This document shows positions 19,573-30,700 of a stretch of 64,000 bases of DNA, in pieces. Source of the DNA: Lepidurus packardi (taxonomy: Eukaryota > Arthropoda > Branchiopoda > Notostraca > Triopsidae). The notes beneath the pieces are model-generated. The model saw only the letters and a list, made by a program, of their open reading frames with translations, was not told the origin of the DNA and searched no databases. Numbering within the stretch: the stretch's first letter is position 1; each line of letters begins with the position of its first letter. The DNA lies in NCBI GenBank assembly GCA_023053545.1, contig JAKZAN010000004.1, forward strand, positions 8,432,001 to 8,496,000. Direction: 5' to 3'. Position numbers and translations under genes: made by a program.

Positions 19573-19792
19573 GCTTAGAGTCTGATGTCAGTCATTATAG
19601 CGAGAAAAATAAGCCACTTTTCTTACGTATGCTTATTTCTTATAATCTAACTCTCTTAAGTGTTCTTTACATTCGAGTAAGATTTTGCTAGAATGATTTC
19701 GAGGAATCTAATCTACAAAACACATCTCCACGTAGTTGTTCATAGATAGCGACTTGATCTGTAACAACATTATTCAAAATAAATCATGAAGC

Positions 19793-21599
19793 TTATGATA
19801 GACTCTTTGTTACCACTAGGAGTTTGCGAATGTCCTTATTATAAAGCAAACTACCTTCCTTATTTACAACAAAAGCTTTGGGATGTTCTTCGTCTTCTTT
19901 ATGCGGAATTCCTACTTTTGCGCAATCCAAAACTTCTGGATGACTAAAAAGGATAGTTTTTAGACGTGCAAGTACCACCTACGGCAATTGGCTTTTGTTT
20001 ACGATCAAGGACAAACTTTTCTTTCCTTCCAAAGAAACCCACATGCATGACTCGGTACTTGATGACATCCTTGATTCGTTCCTTGATGTAAATATACTCT
20101 AGCTCGTCTTAGTAACCAAGGTCACCTGTACCGTCTTGAGTACAAGCTTCTGCAGTCTAAGAAGAAAAAATTCTGAAATAATTCCTATAACCCAATTTTA
20201 CGTAATCTAAAACCAAAATTACTTCTGAATTGTTGAAGTAATCTTTCATCAAACATGGGCTTTTGAAGCAACTCTCCAGGCTGATAAGGTCATAGTATTT
20301 GGGGTAGATCATTGACTTCGACCTTAGGATTTCGTAACTACAATAAACCCTCCTTTTACGGGGTCGATTGGGACCGTAAAAACGCAGCGTACACAAAAAC
20401 CGCGTAAAGTGAACCGTATAATACATGGGAAAGATAGGGATGCGTTCCGTATTCTTAAAAACTTTACTCTTATTGAAGTGCAAAAAAATTTCGATTTTCA
20501 CTCCTACAAGAATAGAACAGTTCTGGCAAAAATTTATTTTTGAAATAATTATCACCCACTGTACTTGGTTTGTTGATACGCAGCAATAGGTAAGCTTACA
20601 TAAGAATTGCATACTAACTACACCTAGTATCGATATAACTACTAAATTTCGACAAATTCTTCAAACGCGTAATAGTGAAACCGCGTCAACTGGGACTGCG
20701 CAAATGGTGGGTTTACTGTATAGCGATATAATGGGTGTGCATTACCTCTTAGGCAGCTTCGTAGATCAGCTAGAGTACGCCATACAAATAACATAATTCA
20801 TAACATCAACCGTTACTGCTTCCGGATACGCTACCTAAAAAACCCCATCAACAACACGTTTACTCTCTTAGTCAACTTACGTAATTTATGTTATGGAACT
20901 TTCGTTTTATGTACCTGATCCATTATCATCGTCAGCTAAAACCTCCGCTACAGGCGTACAACCCTCAAAAGCGCCAACAACGAATATTTCTGTAACTTTC
21001 GGGCATCTAGGGGCAGCCATGACCACTGTTTGTATCGAACAAATGTCACTAGTCACCAACCACAAATTTCGGTTGACAGTCGTTAAGCAGCGTAGCTAAT
21101 TCACCTTAATTATTGTGGTAATTTAACACGCTAACTGGCTGACTGATCCGCGACATTTAAGGTGTAAATAGTCTTTTTTACCAGCAGTTAGGAGTGGATT
21201 AGCGATGGTAAGTACAACCGCCGCACATGGGTAACAATTAAAAACTCCACGTGGTTCCAGGCATACAAGCCTAAAACATCACCTTCAGCAAAACCACGTT
21301 TATTCAGTGCAGACGTAACTATTTTCCTCTAAGCTTGATATTCACCATAGCGAAAGGATTTGACTGTTACCGTGTCGGTCTTTTTCAAAGTAACCAAATC
21401 AAGACGTGAAGAGGCACAAAATTGAATCAATTTGCAAATGTGAGAAGAAAAAGATTGATAAAAAAAATAGTTACTGAAAAGGAAATTTGAAACTCACGAA
21501 GTAGAGTCTGTCGCCGTAATGCGCCATGTTTGCCTCCAAGGCTTGCGAAACGTAGTCGGTGATTGTTGTCAGAAGGATTTCCGACAATTCCTTTTCCAT
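19793..21599 (-). pseudogene. Decayed AMP-dependent acyl-CoA ligase (4CL/luciferase-like)
   Basis: Pieces of an ANL-superfamily enzyme follow in the right order on the - strand. From 21599: an ATG start and SQALEANMAHYGDRLYF. Then ALNKRGFAEGDVLGLYAWNH (about 21300), ANPLLTAG, ELATLLNDCQPKFVV (about 21080), and FEGCTPVAE. A crippled P-loop reads AYSS-stop-STKLPKR (about 20742-20777) in place of YSSGTTGLPKG. Later come GY-stop-DELEYIYIKERIKDVIKY (about 20050-20115), corresponding to TGDLGYYDEDGYLYI, and the C-terminal LFSHPEVLDCAKVGIPHKED (about 19930). Stops at 20766-20768 and near 20110, plus frame changes, make it non-functional. Some GT-AG boundaries survive, so it arose from an intron-bearing gene copy rather than by retroposition. 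Functional relatives activate fatty, cinnamic or luciferin-type acids, often in peroxisomes. The segment 20150-20700 is too decayed to align. Confidence 0.8.
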
Positions 21600-24080
21600 G
21601 ATGACTAGATAATCCTAGCCCTCATACAGGGTCGTCTTATCACCCCGTGGGCCAAGTTTCAAAATAGGCTCCTAAACAGGTTGGGCCCCCTAGCCTCGTG
21701 GGGCCCTGAGCCAGTGCCCAGTTGGCCCATGCGACAAGATGGCCCTGCCCAAGATGGAATAATTGGAAAGGCCAAATATAAACCCAAATATAAAGCCTCG
21801 ACAAAATCTTAACAAAGTTGTTTAACTCATTCTTAACCAAATCAAAAATAAGTCTGCTCAAGTTTAGCTTCTTGTTTAGCTTCATTTCTGCTTAAAATTC
21901 ACAAGTTCTCAAACTGAAAGACTCGAGGAACTATAGTAATGGATATCGAAAATTAAATCCAAGAGATAATTTATAGCCTTTTGGGGACAAACCAATGCGC
22001 ATTGTGTTAAGGCAATCGGTTTTAATCTTTTTAAGCAAACTCTTGATAAAATAGTAAGTCTTGTTTACCTAAAAGGTAAAAAGAAATATTTTCTCACTGT
22101 AAAATTCCTCTCTATATCGCTTCATAAAAGGCAAAAAAATAAATTAGCTTGATATCAATCTCACTAAAAATTACAGCAATTACTTTTCGGGAAATCTTGC
22201 TTGGCAAGAATTTCATCAATACAATAAATCAACAACTATTATTTCTATCACCACTAGATGTCGTTTATTTCCACAACAGATTGATGTTAATAAAATCGTC
22301 GTTGCAGCTAACTTCAACACCTATTTACTCTGTAACTACCAATCTAGTATTCATAAACATACATCTTAAAGATCTTCGCGTTGTAAGGTTTCATTAGCGC
22401 ATAAATTAACCTATTGTTTACACTTGCCCAAAACTTTTCCTATATATAGTCCATTCCAAAATATTCAGCCGCGTTCTTGTGCCGTATATTTAGGCAAATG
22501 AGGGACATTTAGACCTACCTTGACAGCCCAAAAAATAAACACCAAAGTCAAGTACGGTCTCTAAGGATTCGACCTAAAGCCAACTACTATTGATTTCCCT
22601 TTCCCCTCCAATCCCTCATCTGCTATAACCTACTAGCAGCGTAATGTCCTCAGGTACCCTCAGGGTGATTTGCGTTCCTGTACCGAGAGGTGGCAGTCAG
22701 GGATATCCCAAGGATATATGTTCTTAACGATCAAAAGGGAGATCCCCAGGTCATTACATTACATTGTCCATATATATATTACCTTCCGAGTAAAAAAAAT
22801 AAAATAAAACTTCCTTTCTTGTTCTTTTACGAAACACCAATCCACAGAAAAGTAATTCGTTTTAAATAAAAACTGCGGAATGTATTATAGATGCGGTTGT
22901 GTGACGTCCTGATATCACGGCTCCACTAATGCTGTTTACGGAAACATTTTTTTTTCTTCAAGCTTTCGGATGGTTAATTTTATCATTATCATCATCATCA
23001 TCATCGGAAGGAAATGGACAGAGAGTAGAGAACTTGAGATTAGGATCTAACATGCTAAAAAAATTTGAAATAAAAATAAACTTGGAAAACAAAATCCGAA
23101 AAATGGGAAAATGCACTGGACACGTCTGATTGTAAGAACCCAACAAAGACTCGTTGGTCAACTTTTTACGTACATAGAGCTTACAAAAATGGCATGTTTT
23201 TTTTCTCAGCAAATTGAACATGGGAAGGCTCTAAAAGTTTTTGTAAAACCCCGCCTTTTTACTTCTCTCATTTTAATAACAAACACAACATGGAACCTAC
23301 AGATGACTAGAACTGCTCCATAGCGGCATTATTTGAAACTACGTACTGTACCATAACTGTTAATTTTCTTACGCAACTTCTAAATAACGTATCATGATTT
23401 GACCCATGCCTTGGTAATATGTATAATTGTATGTGTGTATGGGGGTGTGTCTTATTGCGTCATCAATTATTATTATTTTTTGCAGTCAATTGAGATTTGA
23501 TACCAACATCACAGGGAATATAGCATAGCTACCAAGATTCTGGTTATCGTTAGCCCGCCCCTTCTTCACTTCTGTTCACCGAAACGAAGCACAAGAGCAA
23601 GAAAAAGTACGTTCTGTTTTGCATAAAAACTCGCTTCGTAATGAAGGAGACTGCAAACAGATTTTTACCCCAAAAAATTTCAGCCTAAAAAAAAAATGGG
23701 AGGAACTTAAAAGGGATTAACAATTGCTACAGAAGTAGTGGAGGGGGGAGGGGCGCAATGGGGGAGGCGTTTTGTTTTTCTAGTACGTAACTCTTTTTAA
23801 TTACCTTCTCCGCGCAAACTAATTAGCATGCAGCATGGGTCAAGTTAAAAGAGCTGTAACTCCGCCCCCTTTCGCCAACGATAATAAAAACGAAAACATT
23901 TTTTTTTAAAGAAATGATATTACCCAACAAGTCTCCGAGATATTTTTTCTATTTTTTCTTTTTTTGTTTACTAGGTAGGATGCATATTTTGATTTTCTTG
24001 GACAAATGGTCCTAACCCTAAAAAGTACAAACTGCGAATAGGCAGCATTTTTTTAATCATACTACATCCCCCCTCCCCCC
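21600..24080. other. Intergenic, no gene recognised
   Basis: AT-rich DNA with small open frames lacking recognisable domains. A GGGCCC-rich patch at 21645-21760 and a moderately GC-rich stretch at 22560-22770 stand out in composition and could be decayed repeats, but I cannot name a family. 22984-23006 holds a short (ATC)n run. Confidence 0.4.
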
Positions 24081-25949
24081 GTTTTTGTCCTTTCGCCGTT
24101 TTGCACAGGACATTCCGTCGAGGACAAGTTCTTGCTGGGAAAGTTTATTGCTTAACCCAATCCTTGATGGTCCAGCAGGGTATTTGTTACCTCGGAGAAG
24201 GACAACAGAGGACTCCGCTCCGACCGATCGACGGATACGACGAGTTGTGCGGATCGACAGCCGGACTAGATTTAAAATTCATTACATTATTTAATTAGAA
24301 ATAAGAATGGAATTCACATTCTTCCCAATTTGTGCCAAGCTAGAACCCACACCACAAAGCCAGAAAAAAGCGTAAGAATTCAAATAACAAGCGTAAGAAG
24401 TGTTAAAAACTATTTCATAATTATTTAATTTGTGATGTTTTAGACCTTACCTAATTAGATAAACCGTTTCGAAATGTATATAACTTAAGCTTATGTATTA
24501 TAACTATACAATATATAATAAGCTAACCTAATAAAAGGAGGTAAGTCAGAAGGATAATAAACATGAATTGATTTTTTAAAATATACCGTAATATTCAGTT
24601 GGGGTTAATTAATTACGAAAATGTGCATAAAGTTAGCACACATGCCATATATGCGAGAAATAAGAAAGGAGGAATGCAACAATAATAACATTAGTTCATT
24701 TTAACGCATATTTTTAAGAGGAACAATAATTTTGAATTGTTTAATTTTAAGATTTAATTTATTAGGGAAAATTAGAAAGTTATCATAATTTCAGCTAACT
24801 TACCAACTAAAAATACGCACAGATAGGAAAGCAGAATTAGACAATTAACTACTTTTTAATATTCCACCTAGTCAATATTAGATGAATCATGTTAGATGAA
24901 TCAATATTAGATGAATCATGTTGGTGTTTTAACCTTCGATTTTTTTTTTTTTAAAGAAAATTGGCATAAGTTCAGCTAAACTAAAAGTAACAATACAGGA
25001 TGGAGAATAGAACGGGATGACCTTATTTAAAGGAAAACATTCTACAATTTTTTCTTTAGGCATTCTCTAGTATGAACTTATTTTTATGAGTTACTATTGA
25101 ATTAAATACTTCTGTCTTAAACAAAAAAAATAATAAATAAGGTAGCAGATATTCTTGCACAAGGTAAGCTAACCTACATTCTAAGAAAAGCAACAAAAAA
25201 ACGAAGGAGAAGGGACAGAAGATAAGATATGAGACAATTATAGAGTACAAGAAGGACTGGGCGTGAAGGTAAGTTACAGGTGATGACGTCAGGACGCAAG
25301 ATTTTTTCCGGGTGACATGACACGGACCTTTTTATGTGTTTTGTTTTGTTTGATTATCCGGAAAGAGAAGAAGAAGGGTTTGCGGATGACAAAAAGAGGG
25401 ATTAAAAGAAGGGGAGTAGGTTGGTACAACAACCAGTATGCGAAGCATATACCCTGTACCCGGGTATTATCGTGTCAAAGTGCGACAGCTCAGACAGAAA
25501 AGAGAAAAGCAATCTGCGGATACAAAGGAAGCATAGCAAATTAGCCGCTCAAAATTTTCATAAAACAGACGACGGACAAAATGGACAACATTTCGACCCT
25601 CAGGCTAATCCCCCCCAAAACATGGACCCCAAAGCTAAAAAACTAACCGACACTTGGGGAAAAAACCCCTTTAAGAACGTTCTTAAATGGGCATTAGCTC
25701 ATTAAAATACATCTAGTGTTTCATGAATATGCAGAAACTTATTTTGTTGTCAAATAACCTTATTTGGATGTATCTGGTATCATTTGGAAGTTTAAACAAT
25801 TATTGTTCTAAGATAAGTCTTTGAAACCTTAATGTTGCATTAAAATAGCGATAACTATGCACTATAAGATTGATTTCACGGTTCTGTGTATGGTTTAGGT
25901 TTTGATAAAGGCTACAATCGAGTCCAATTGAAACGCTGCCGTATTGTCT
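24081..25949. other. Intergenic or spineless 3' flank, no gene recognised
   Basis: Mostly AT-rich. A GC-richer block at 24100-24270 sits between an acceptor-like TTTTGCACAG and a possible donor (GCAGGGTATTTG), so it could be a noncoding exon, but nothing confirms this. A small tandem repeat lies at 24877-24923. TGACGTCA occurs at 25284-25291. Confidence 0.35.
24877..24923. repeat. Short tandem repeat, ATTAGATGAATCATGTT family
   Basis: Three adjacent imperfect copies of a TTAGATGAATCA-containing unit. Confidence 0.75.
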
Positions 25950-26072
25950 CGGGACTTAACGCTACTTCGTAGCGTTACCCCGGCTTGCCTTCGCGGCCGC
26001 TCGGTTCCCCCGCTTCTTCGGTCCACCGTCGATCGGCCTAAAAGGCAACCCGGAGTAACTGCAATAGTCCCG
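25950..26072. ncRNA. Candidate structured RNA element / CpG-rich block near spineless 3' end
   Basis: A GC-rich island in AT-rich DNA whose arms nest. P1 pairs CGGGACT (25950-25956) with AGTCCCG (26066-26072). P2 is a perfect 9-bp hairpin, TAACGCTAC-TTC-GTAGCGTTA (25957-25977). P3 pairs TTGCCT (25985-25990) with AGGCAA (26043-26048). Inside P3, GGCCG (25995-25999) pairs with CGGCC (26034-26038) and CGGT (26002-26005) with ACCG (26025-26028). It begins about 254 bp beyond the spineless stop, so it may lie in that gene's 3' UTR (then read on the - strand) or be an independent small RNA. No known RNA family is recognised, and pairing was done by eye. Confidence 0.35.
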
Positions 26073-26325
26073 GCCTTTGATCAGGTCAAGAAGTGCATGG
26101 GCTCCAGCAGTTTTACTTAAGGCTCGATGACAGTTAAATCACTTAGGAAGAGATGCTCCGCCGTCATTAACGAAAATTATGAGCCTAATTAATTGGATAA
26201 GACAATGAAATTAAGAAGTAGTGAGGTACAAGCCAAGCAGGGAAAACGGGTGCCGAATAAAAGCGAAAACCAAGTCAACATGCGGTCAAATTTGACAAAA
26301 AGCTCAACGAAAAAGGGACGACAAC

Positions 26326-27790
26326 TCACTGCGGTGCGTGGTGATGGTGGTGGTACGACGGGTAAGAGTAGTACTGATGGTGTGGCCATACCTCGCTCCC
26401 GGCCTCACCGTATAGGTAATGCGAGGTTAATCCAGTGGGTACCCGTGGAGGGGACGTTGATCCCATGCGACTCCATTTGCACGCATTACTTAGGTTGAGG
26501 TCCAGCCCGGCTTTCAGCGAGGAATGCGGGGTGGTACATCCGTTGGTACTGCCTACACCAACCCCAGCGCCATGGGGATGGTGCGCGTGGTGAGGATGGT
26601 GGTGTTGGTGGTACTTTTTGGCCTCGTGGAGGGTATCTTGGTTGTTTTGTGACGGAATGGCACTGTACCCACCGTGGTGGTTCGCCACCGAAACGGTGGG
26701 GTCGCTTATTAAAGTCACTACACTCGCACTAGAGTCGGGATGGTTGGGTGCTCCTACCCCACCTGCACCCCACATGAGTACTGTTTGTCGGGTATCATTG
26801 TTGGTCGTATAACTACCTTGTTGCTGAGCGCTATTGATGGCCACCGCTCCACCGCCGCCGGTACTTTCGTTGCTACTCGAGTTACTCCGGCTGTCACCTG
26901 AAACGGTGGGTACTGTAATGGGTACCCCGTTTTTATCCTGACCAGGTACCCCACCGGTGCTACCCGGAGTGCTCGCATTACTCTTTGGCAACAAACCGTT
27001 AACCGGATTCCCATGGTCACCGGCCGCCTTGCGTAAGGTCGCCCGCGAGAGCCGGTGGTAGGAATGACTGTCGACCGACCCATTCCCGCAATCCTCCGAC
27101 CCCACAGATTCCATAGTGGTTTCAACACTCAACCGACTCATCCCCCCTCCTCCTCCTACTGGATTATATTTGGAAGTGTCGCCGGAACTAGGTCCAGGAC
27201 TCGTATACAGTTGTGGCACTCCGACCCCGACACTGGCCTCGTAGCCAGGCGGCAAGAACCCGTTTCCGGTGGTGGCATGGTGGACGTACGGTGAGTACTC
27301 GGTCGGGTAGTACCCACAGCCGCCCACCCCGGCCAGCCCTCGGTAGCCGTGAAAGAGGTTGTCGGTAGATAAGAACCTGTTGTCCAACGCTGGGTAGAAG
27401 GTCGGGAGGTGGTTCTGGAGGTTGGGTAAGGTCTGCATGTTCTGCTGGTGGTGCATGTACAAACCCGGGTTCTCGCCCGAATACGAGGCGGGACTCGCCG
27501 TCATCGACGTAGGGTAGACCCCGGCCGGGTAAGCCGCCGCCGCTGCCGCAGCCGCGACCGTCGGGGTCCACGCCGGGGTCTCGGGCAGGTACTCGGGCGT
27601 CCCTACTTTTCTTTTTGTGCGACACGTGGTAAGAAAGTCCCGTAACTGGCTCTTGTAGCGGCGCCCGAGCCGCTGTGATTGGAGGGCCACTTCCTGGTCC
27701 ATTAGGTAGCTACTAGCAAGCCCTGCGTCCAAGTAACTCACTTTGAAGTCCATGGTTCGTTTCCCCAGCAGGTCGCGACCTTCTTCCTCC
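26326..27790 (-). CDS. ss: spineless last exon: C-terminal transactivation tail
   Basis: 1465 nt, clearly GC-richer than its surroundings. It starts [19 protein letters not shown], the conserved junction after PAS-B, then [19 protein letters not shown], an Ala run, Gly/Ser/Asn-rich low complexity, a His-rich run ([17 protein letters not shown]) and a second His run near the end. The stop TGA is at 26328-26326. Gln/His-rich tails in this family act in transcriptional activation. Antisense open frames here are shadows of its GC content. Confidence 0.93.
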
Positions 27791-30700
27791 CTAATATTTA
27801 CAGAGAACGGGAGAAAGAGAGAGAAAGAAAAGCCCCCGATTCAATTACACGCTACGGGGAGCCACATCCATCATTGTTATACCAAGCTATGACAAATAGT
27901 CGGTTCCATTGGCTTAAAGACACGCTATTACCATACAATACCTATCGATACCTCTGCTTTTACTTCAAAAAGTGTTTTTAAAGTAAAATTTTTCGTACAC
28001 AATAAATAATCCTAATTAATTCTTTACGTCATAATCTGGGTTATTTCATTCCAAAGTTTCATAACGTAGTAATGTAACTATTACGTACTAAATAACAATT
28101 TCCTTAACGTGGTATTCCTGGTTCTAATTTAATAAATAATGTAATAAATTATTAGTTAGAATTCTATTGTGTCCATAGTACGGATTCATTTACAGTTAAA
28201 ATTATATTCTGGCAATTTAATTCTAATTATATCTTTCTCAGTTCAAGTTAACTATACAAACTTCCCACAAGTAGCTAACAAATAATTAATCACAGCAACG
28301 AAAATTATACTTCTGGAGATGGTTTTTAACTACTAAATAACCTTAGAATTTGTAAACAATTCGATCTAATTACACACACTTAAAAGGACCGACTGTAAGT
28401 GATTCTATAATTATTAAGAAATGTTAGTTATCAATCAACAAAAGCGATTCAAAACTTTAGGCGAACTGATGCTAATGATGCCAACTGTTATTGTAATGAG
28501 GGTAATACGTCACATTCAGATTGAATCACATTAAGAAGCTTTGGATGTTTTTCGCTTTAGTTTGTTGGTTGAAGTGAGTATCGTCTTTTCCATCTGTAAA
28601 GGTATAAGAAAGGCATGTAAAGGATAACTTACATGAGAGGTCGATGGGTACTGATGATAAAGTCTGGTTTGCTGTTCTTGTACACTAACCGCGACGAAGT
28701 TTGCAACCACTGCCACTGTCCCTCTTTGGCTTGCAACCGGTATGCTATTAATCCTGATGCTCCTGTTTTGAGAACTGTTTGGGAGCATTCACCATAGTCC
28801 CGAGCCAAACCAGGAAAACAAAACAACGCAACAAAGAGAAAGAACAAAAAAAAAGAAAAGGATAAATACAGCACTCTTAATTATGCGATGACGAATGTTT
28901 ACGTTCTTGATGGGCACTCGCCACGTAAGCCAGGTCGTCGTAATGGACTAGATCGTATCCCCCCATGGTCGACATTTCCGTATCCGTATATCCCAGTAGG
29001 GATTTTCCCCTGTCAATATGCAAACATCACATGAATAAGTAGACGTTTACAGTACGGGGAAACAATACATTACAACAGCACTCTATACCTTTTGCAATCG
29101 CCTTCCCCAAAACAAAAGATCACAATCGCATCCTTTCACAAAATCCCATAGAGCCACCCGCACCCTTTCTAACACTAACACACCTTTTCAAACCAAATGA
29201 TCCCTTTCCTGTACATATATATAAATATGCACTGTATACAGTTTCTACCACACATCGTCGCACTTGGTTTCAGTTTCGACCCCAAAACATGCCCAAATGC
29301 CTAGGCAATAATCCTTTCAACCAAAACACCAAACTGTCATGAAGCTCGCCAAAAACGTAAACAATGAAATGTAAACAATAGAAAAGGTTCTATAATTCAA
29401 CGCTTTATACTAAGCTGATTCATACAGTAAGTTTTACGAGTGACTCGCTAGATACTTATGCGCCATTTTTATTGCGTTGATAGTTGTATAGTGTGAAAGA
29501 ACAATAACTAAAACAGTGACCCCAAATCAAACATGCCCCAGGCGATGAAGACGCTTCATATAGGCTAAGATATTAACATTAAAAGCTTATATTAGTAAAG
29601 TCAGTACATTCTAGAATTTTATTCTAGTTCTAGAATTTTATAGTAAATTCTTTTCTACATAACTTGATAGAAGTCTGGTGAATTTTGGCTAAAAGATATT
29701 AAAAAAAATAAAAATCCGCGGCAATGAGCATAGGTAAAATATGTAATTTTTAACTACATATGAGCAATTTTAAACCACTATAACTAAATCTTAACCTTTT
29801 AAAATTGTACACTAGGTTCCTCATACATAACTGCAACCAAATCACTCAATCTAGATGTAACGAAAGCTCAAAAGACTCCAAAAATAAATTTTTCCAAAAA
29901 ATCTGTTTAGCTGGGCGACGCTTCCCATAGGTCTAACATAATTCGACATAGTTTAAGCTTAATTTAAGGAAGTTAGGTTTAACGTTTTTACACCTAATGT
30001 GAGGACGATTAAAGTAGAGAACACTTCCAATAAAATGGCTAGCCATGTCATCCCTTTTCAGTGGCCTAACTCTATAATCATGTTTTGCCGATTCTTGTAA
30101 AGTAAACAAAAGCATTTTGTTACGCTACTTAGTTATCTTTGTCAGTCCCACTTACATGTACTATTCCTACTGTCCCACCCTTCTATAATAATGTCGCCAT
30201 CTCTCCATTTCCCTTTCTATCTTTCTTTCTTTCTCTCTCTCTCTCTTTCTATATCTTTCATTTTACCTCTATACCAACTCTCTACGGCTATATGTCCCTG
30301 CCGTCTGTTTTTATGGCACCGGGAAAGGATATATAGAATGCCGCATGTTGTAACAGTCTAGCGGCACACATACATACATACATACATATTCCCTTTCCGC
30401 GGCCGGCGCGCATGCATTCGGAAGGTTCCAGTGTTGGGTGGCTAGTGTGTAATTAGGTCCCGGAAGCAGGAAGAAGAATGAGGTAAAGGTTCAAGTAAGG
30501 GTATTATGGGCGTGTCGATGGCCATTGGGGAGATAGCACAGCCTGGCGTCAAAGGGCGTCGACGACGGCCAAAATAAAAAAAAAATAATGTTATTTCTGG
30601 GACCCCCGGTTAACGACTAACGTCAGAAAGTGCACATGTCCAAACTTGAAAAAGAAAAAAAATATACGAAAGTCATAGCAAAGGTTTTCTCTCCATTTTC

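Noticed and set aside
20893-21099. 68-codon + strand frame
   Set aside because: It lies antisense to the ligase pseudogene, whose - strand reading gives ELATLLNDCQPKFVV; the + frame is a shadow.
24085-24298. Paired + strand frames around 24.1-24.3 kb
   Set aside because: Two frames of similar length over the same GC-richer patch, neither with a recognised motif; mentioned only as a possible noncoding exon.
26193-27645. Several + strand and alternative - strand frames opposite or within the spineless last exon
   Set aside because: They are a by-product of GC-rich sequence; the 475-codon frame matches Spineless and keeps phase with upstream exons.
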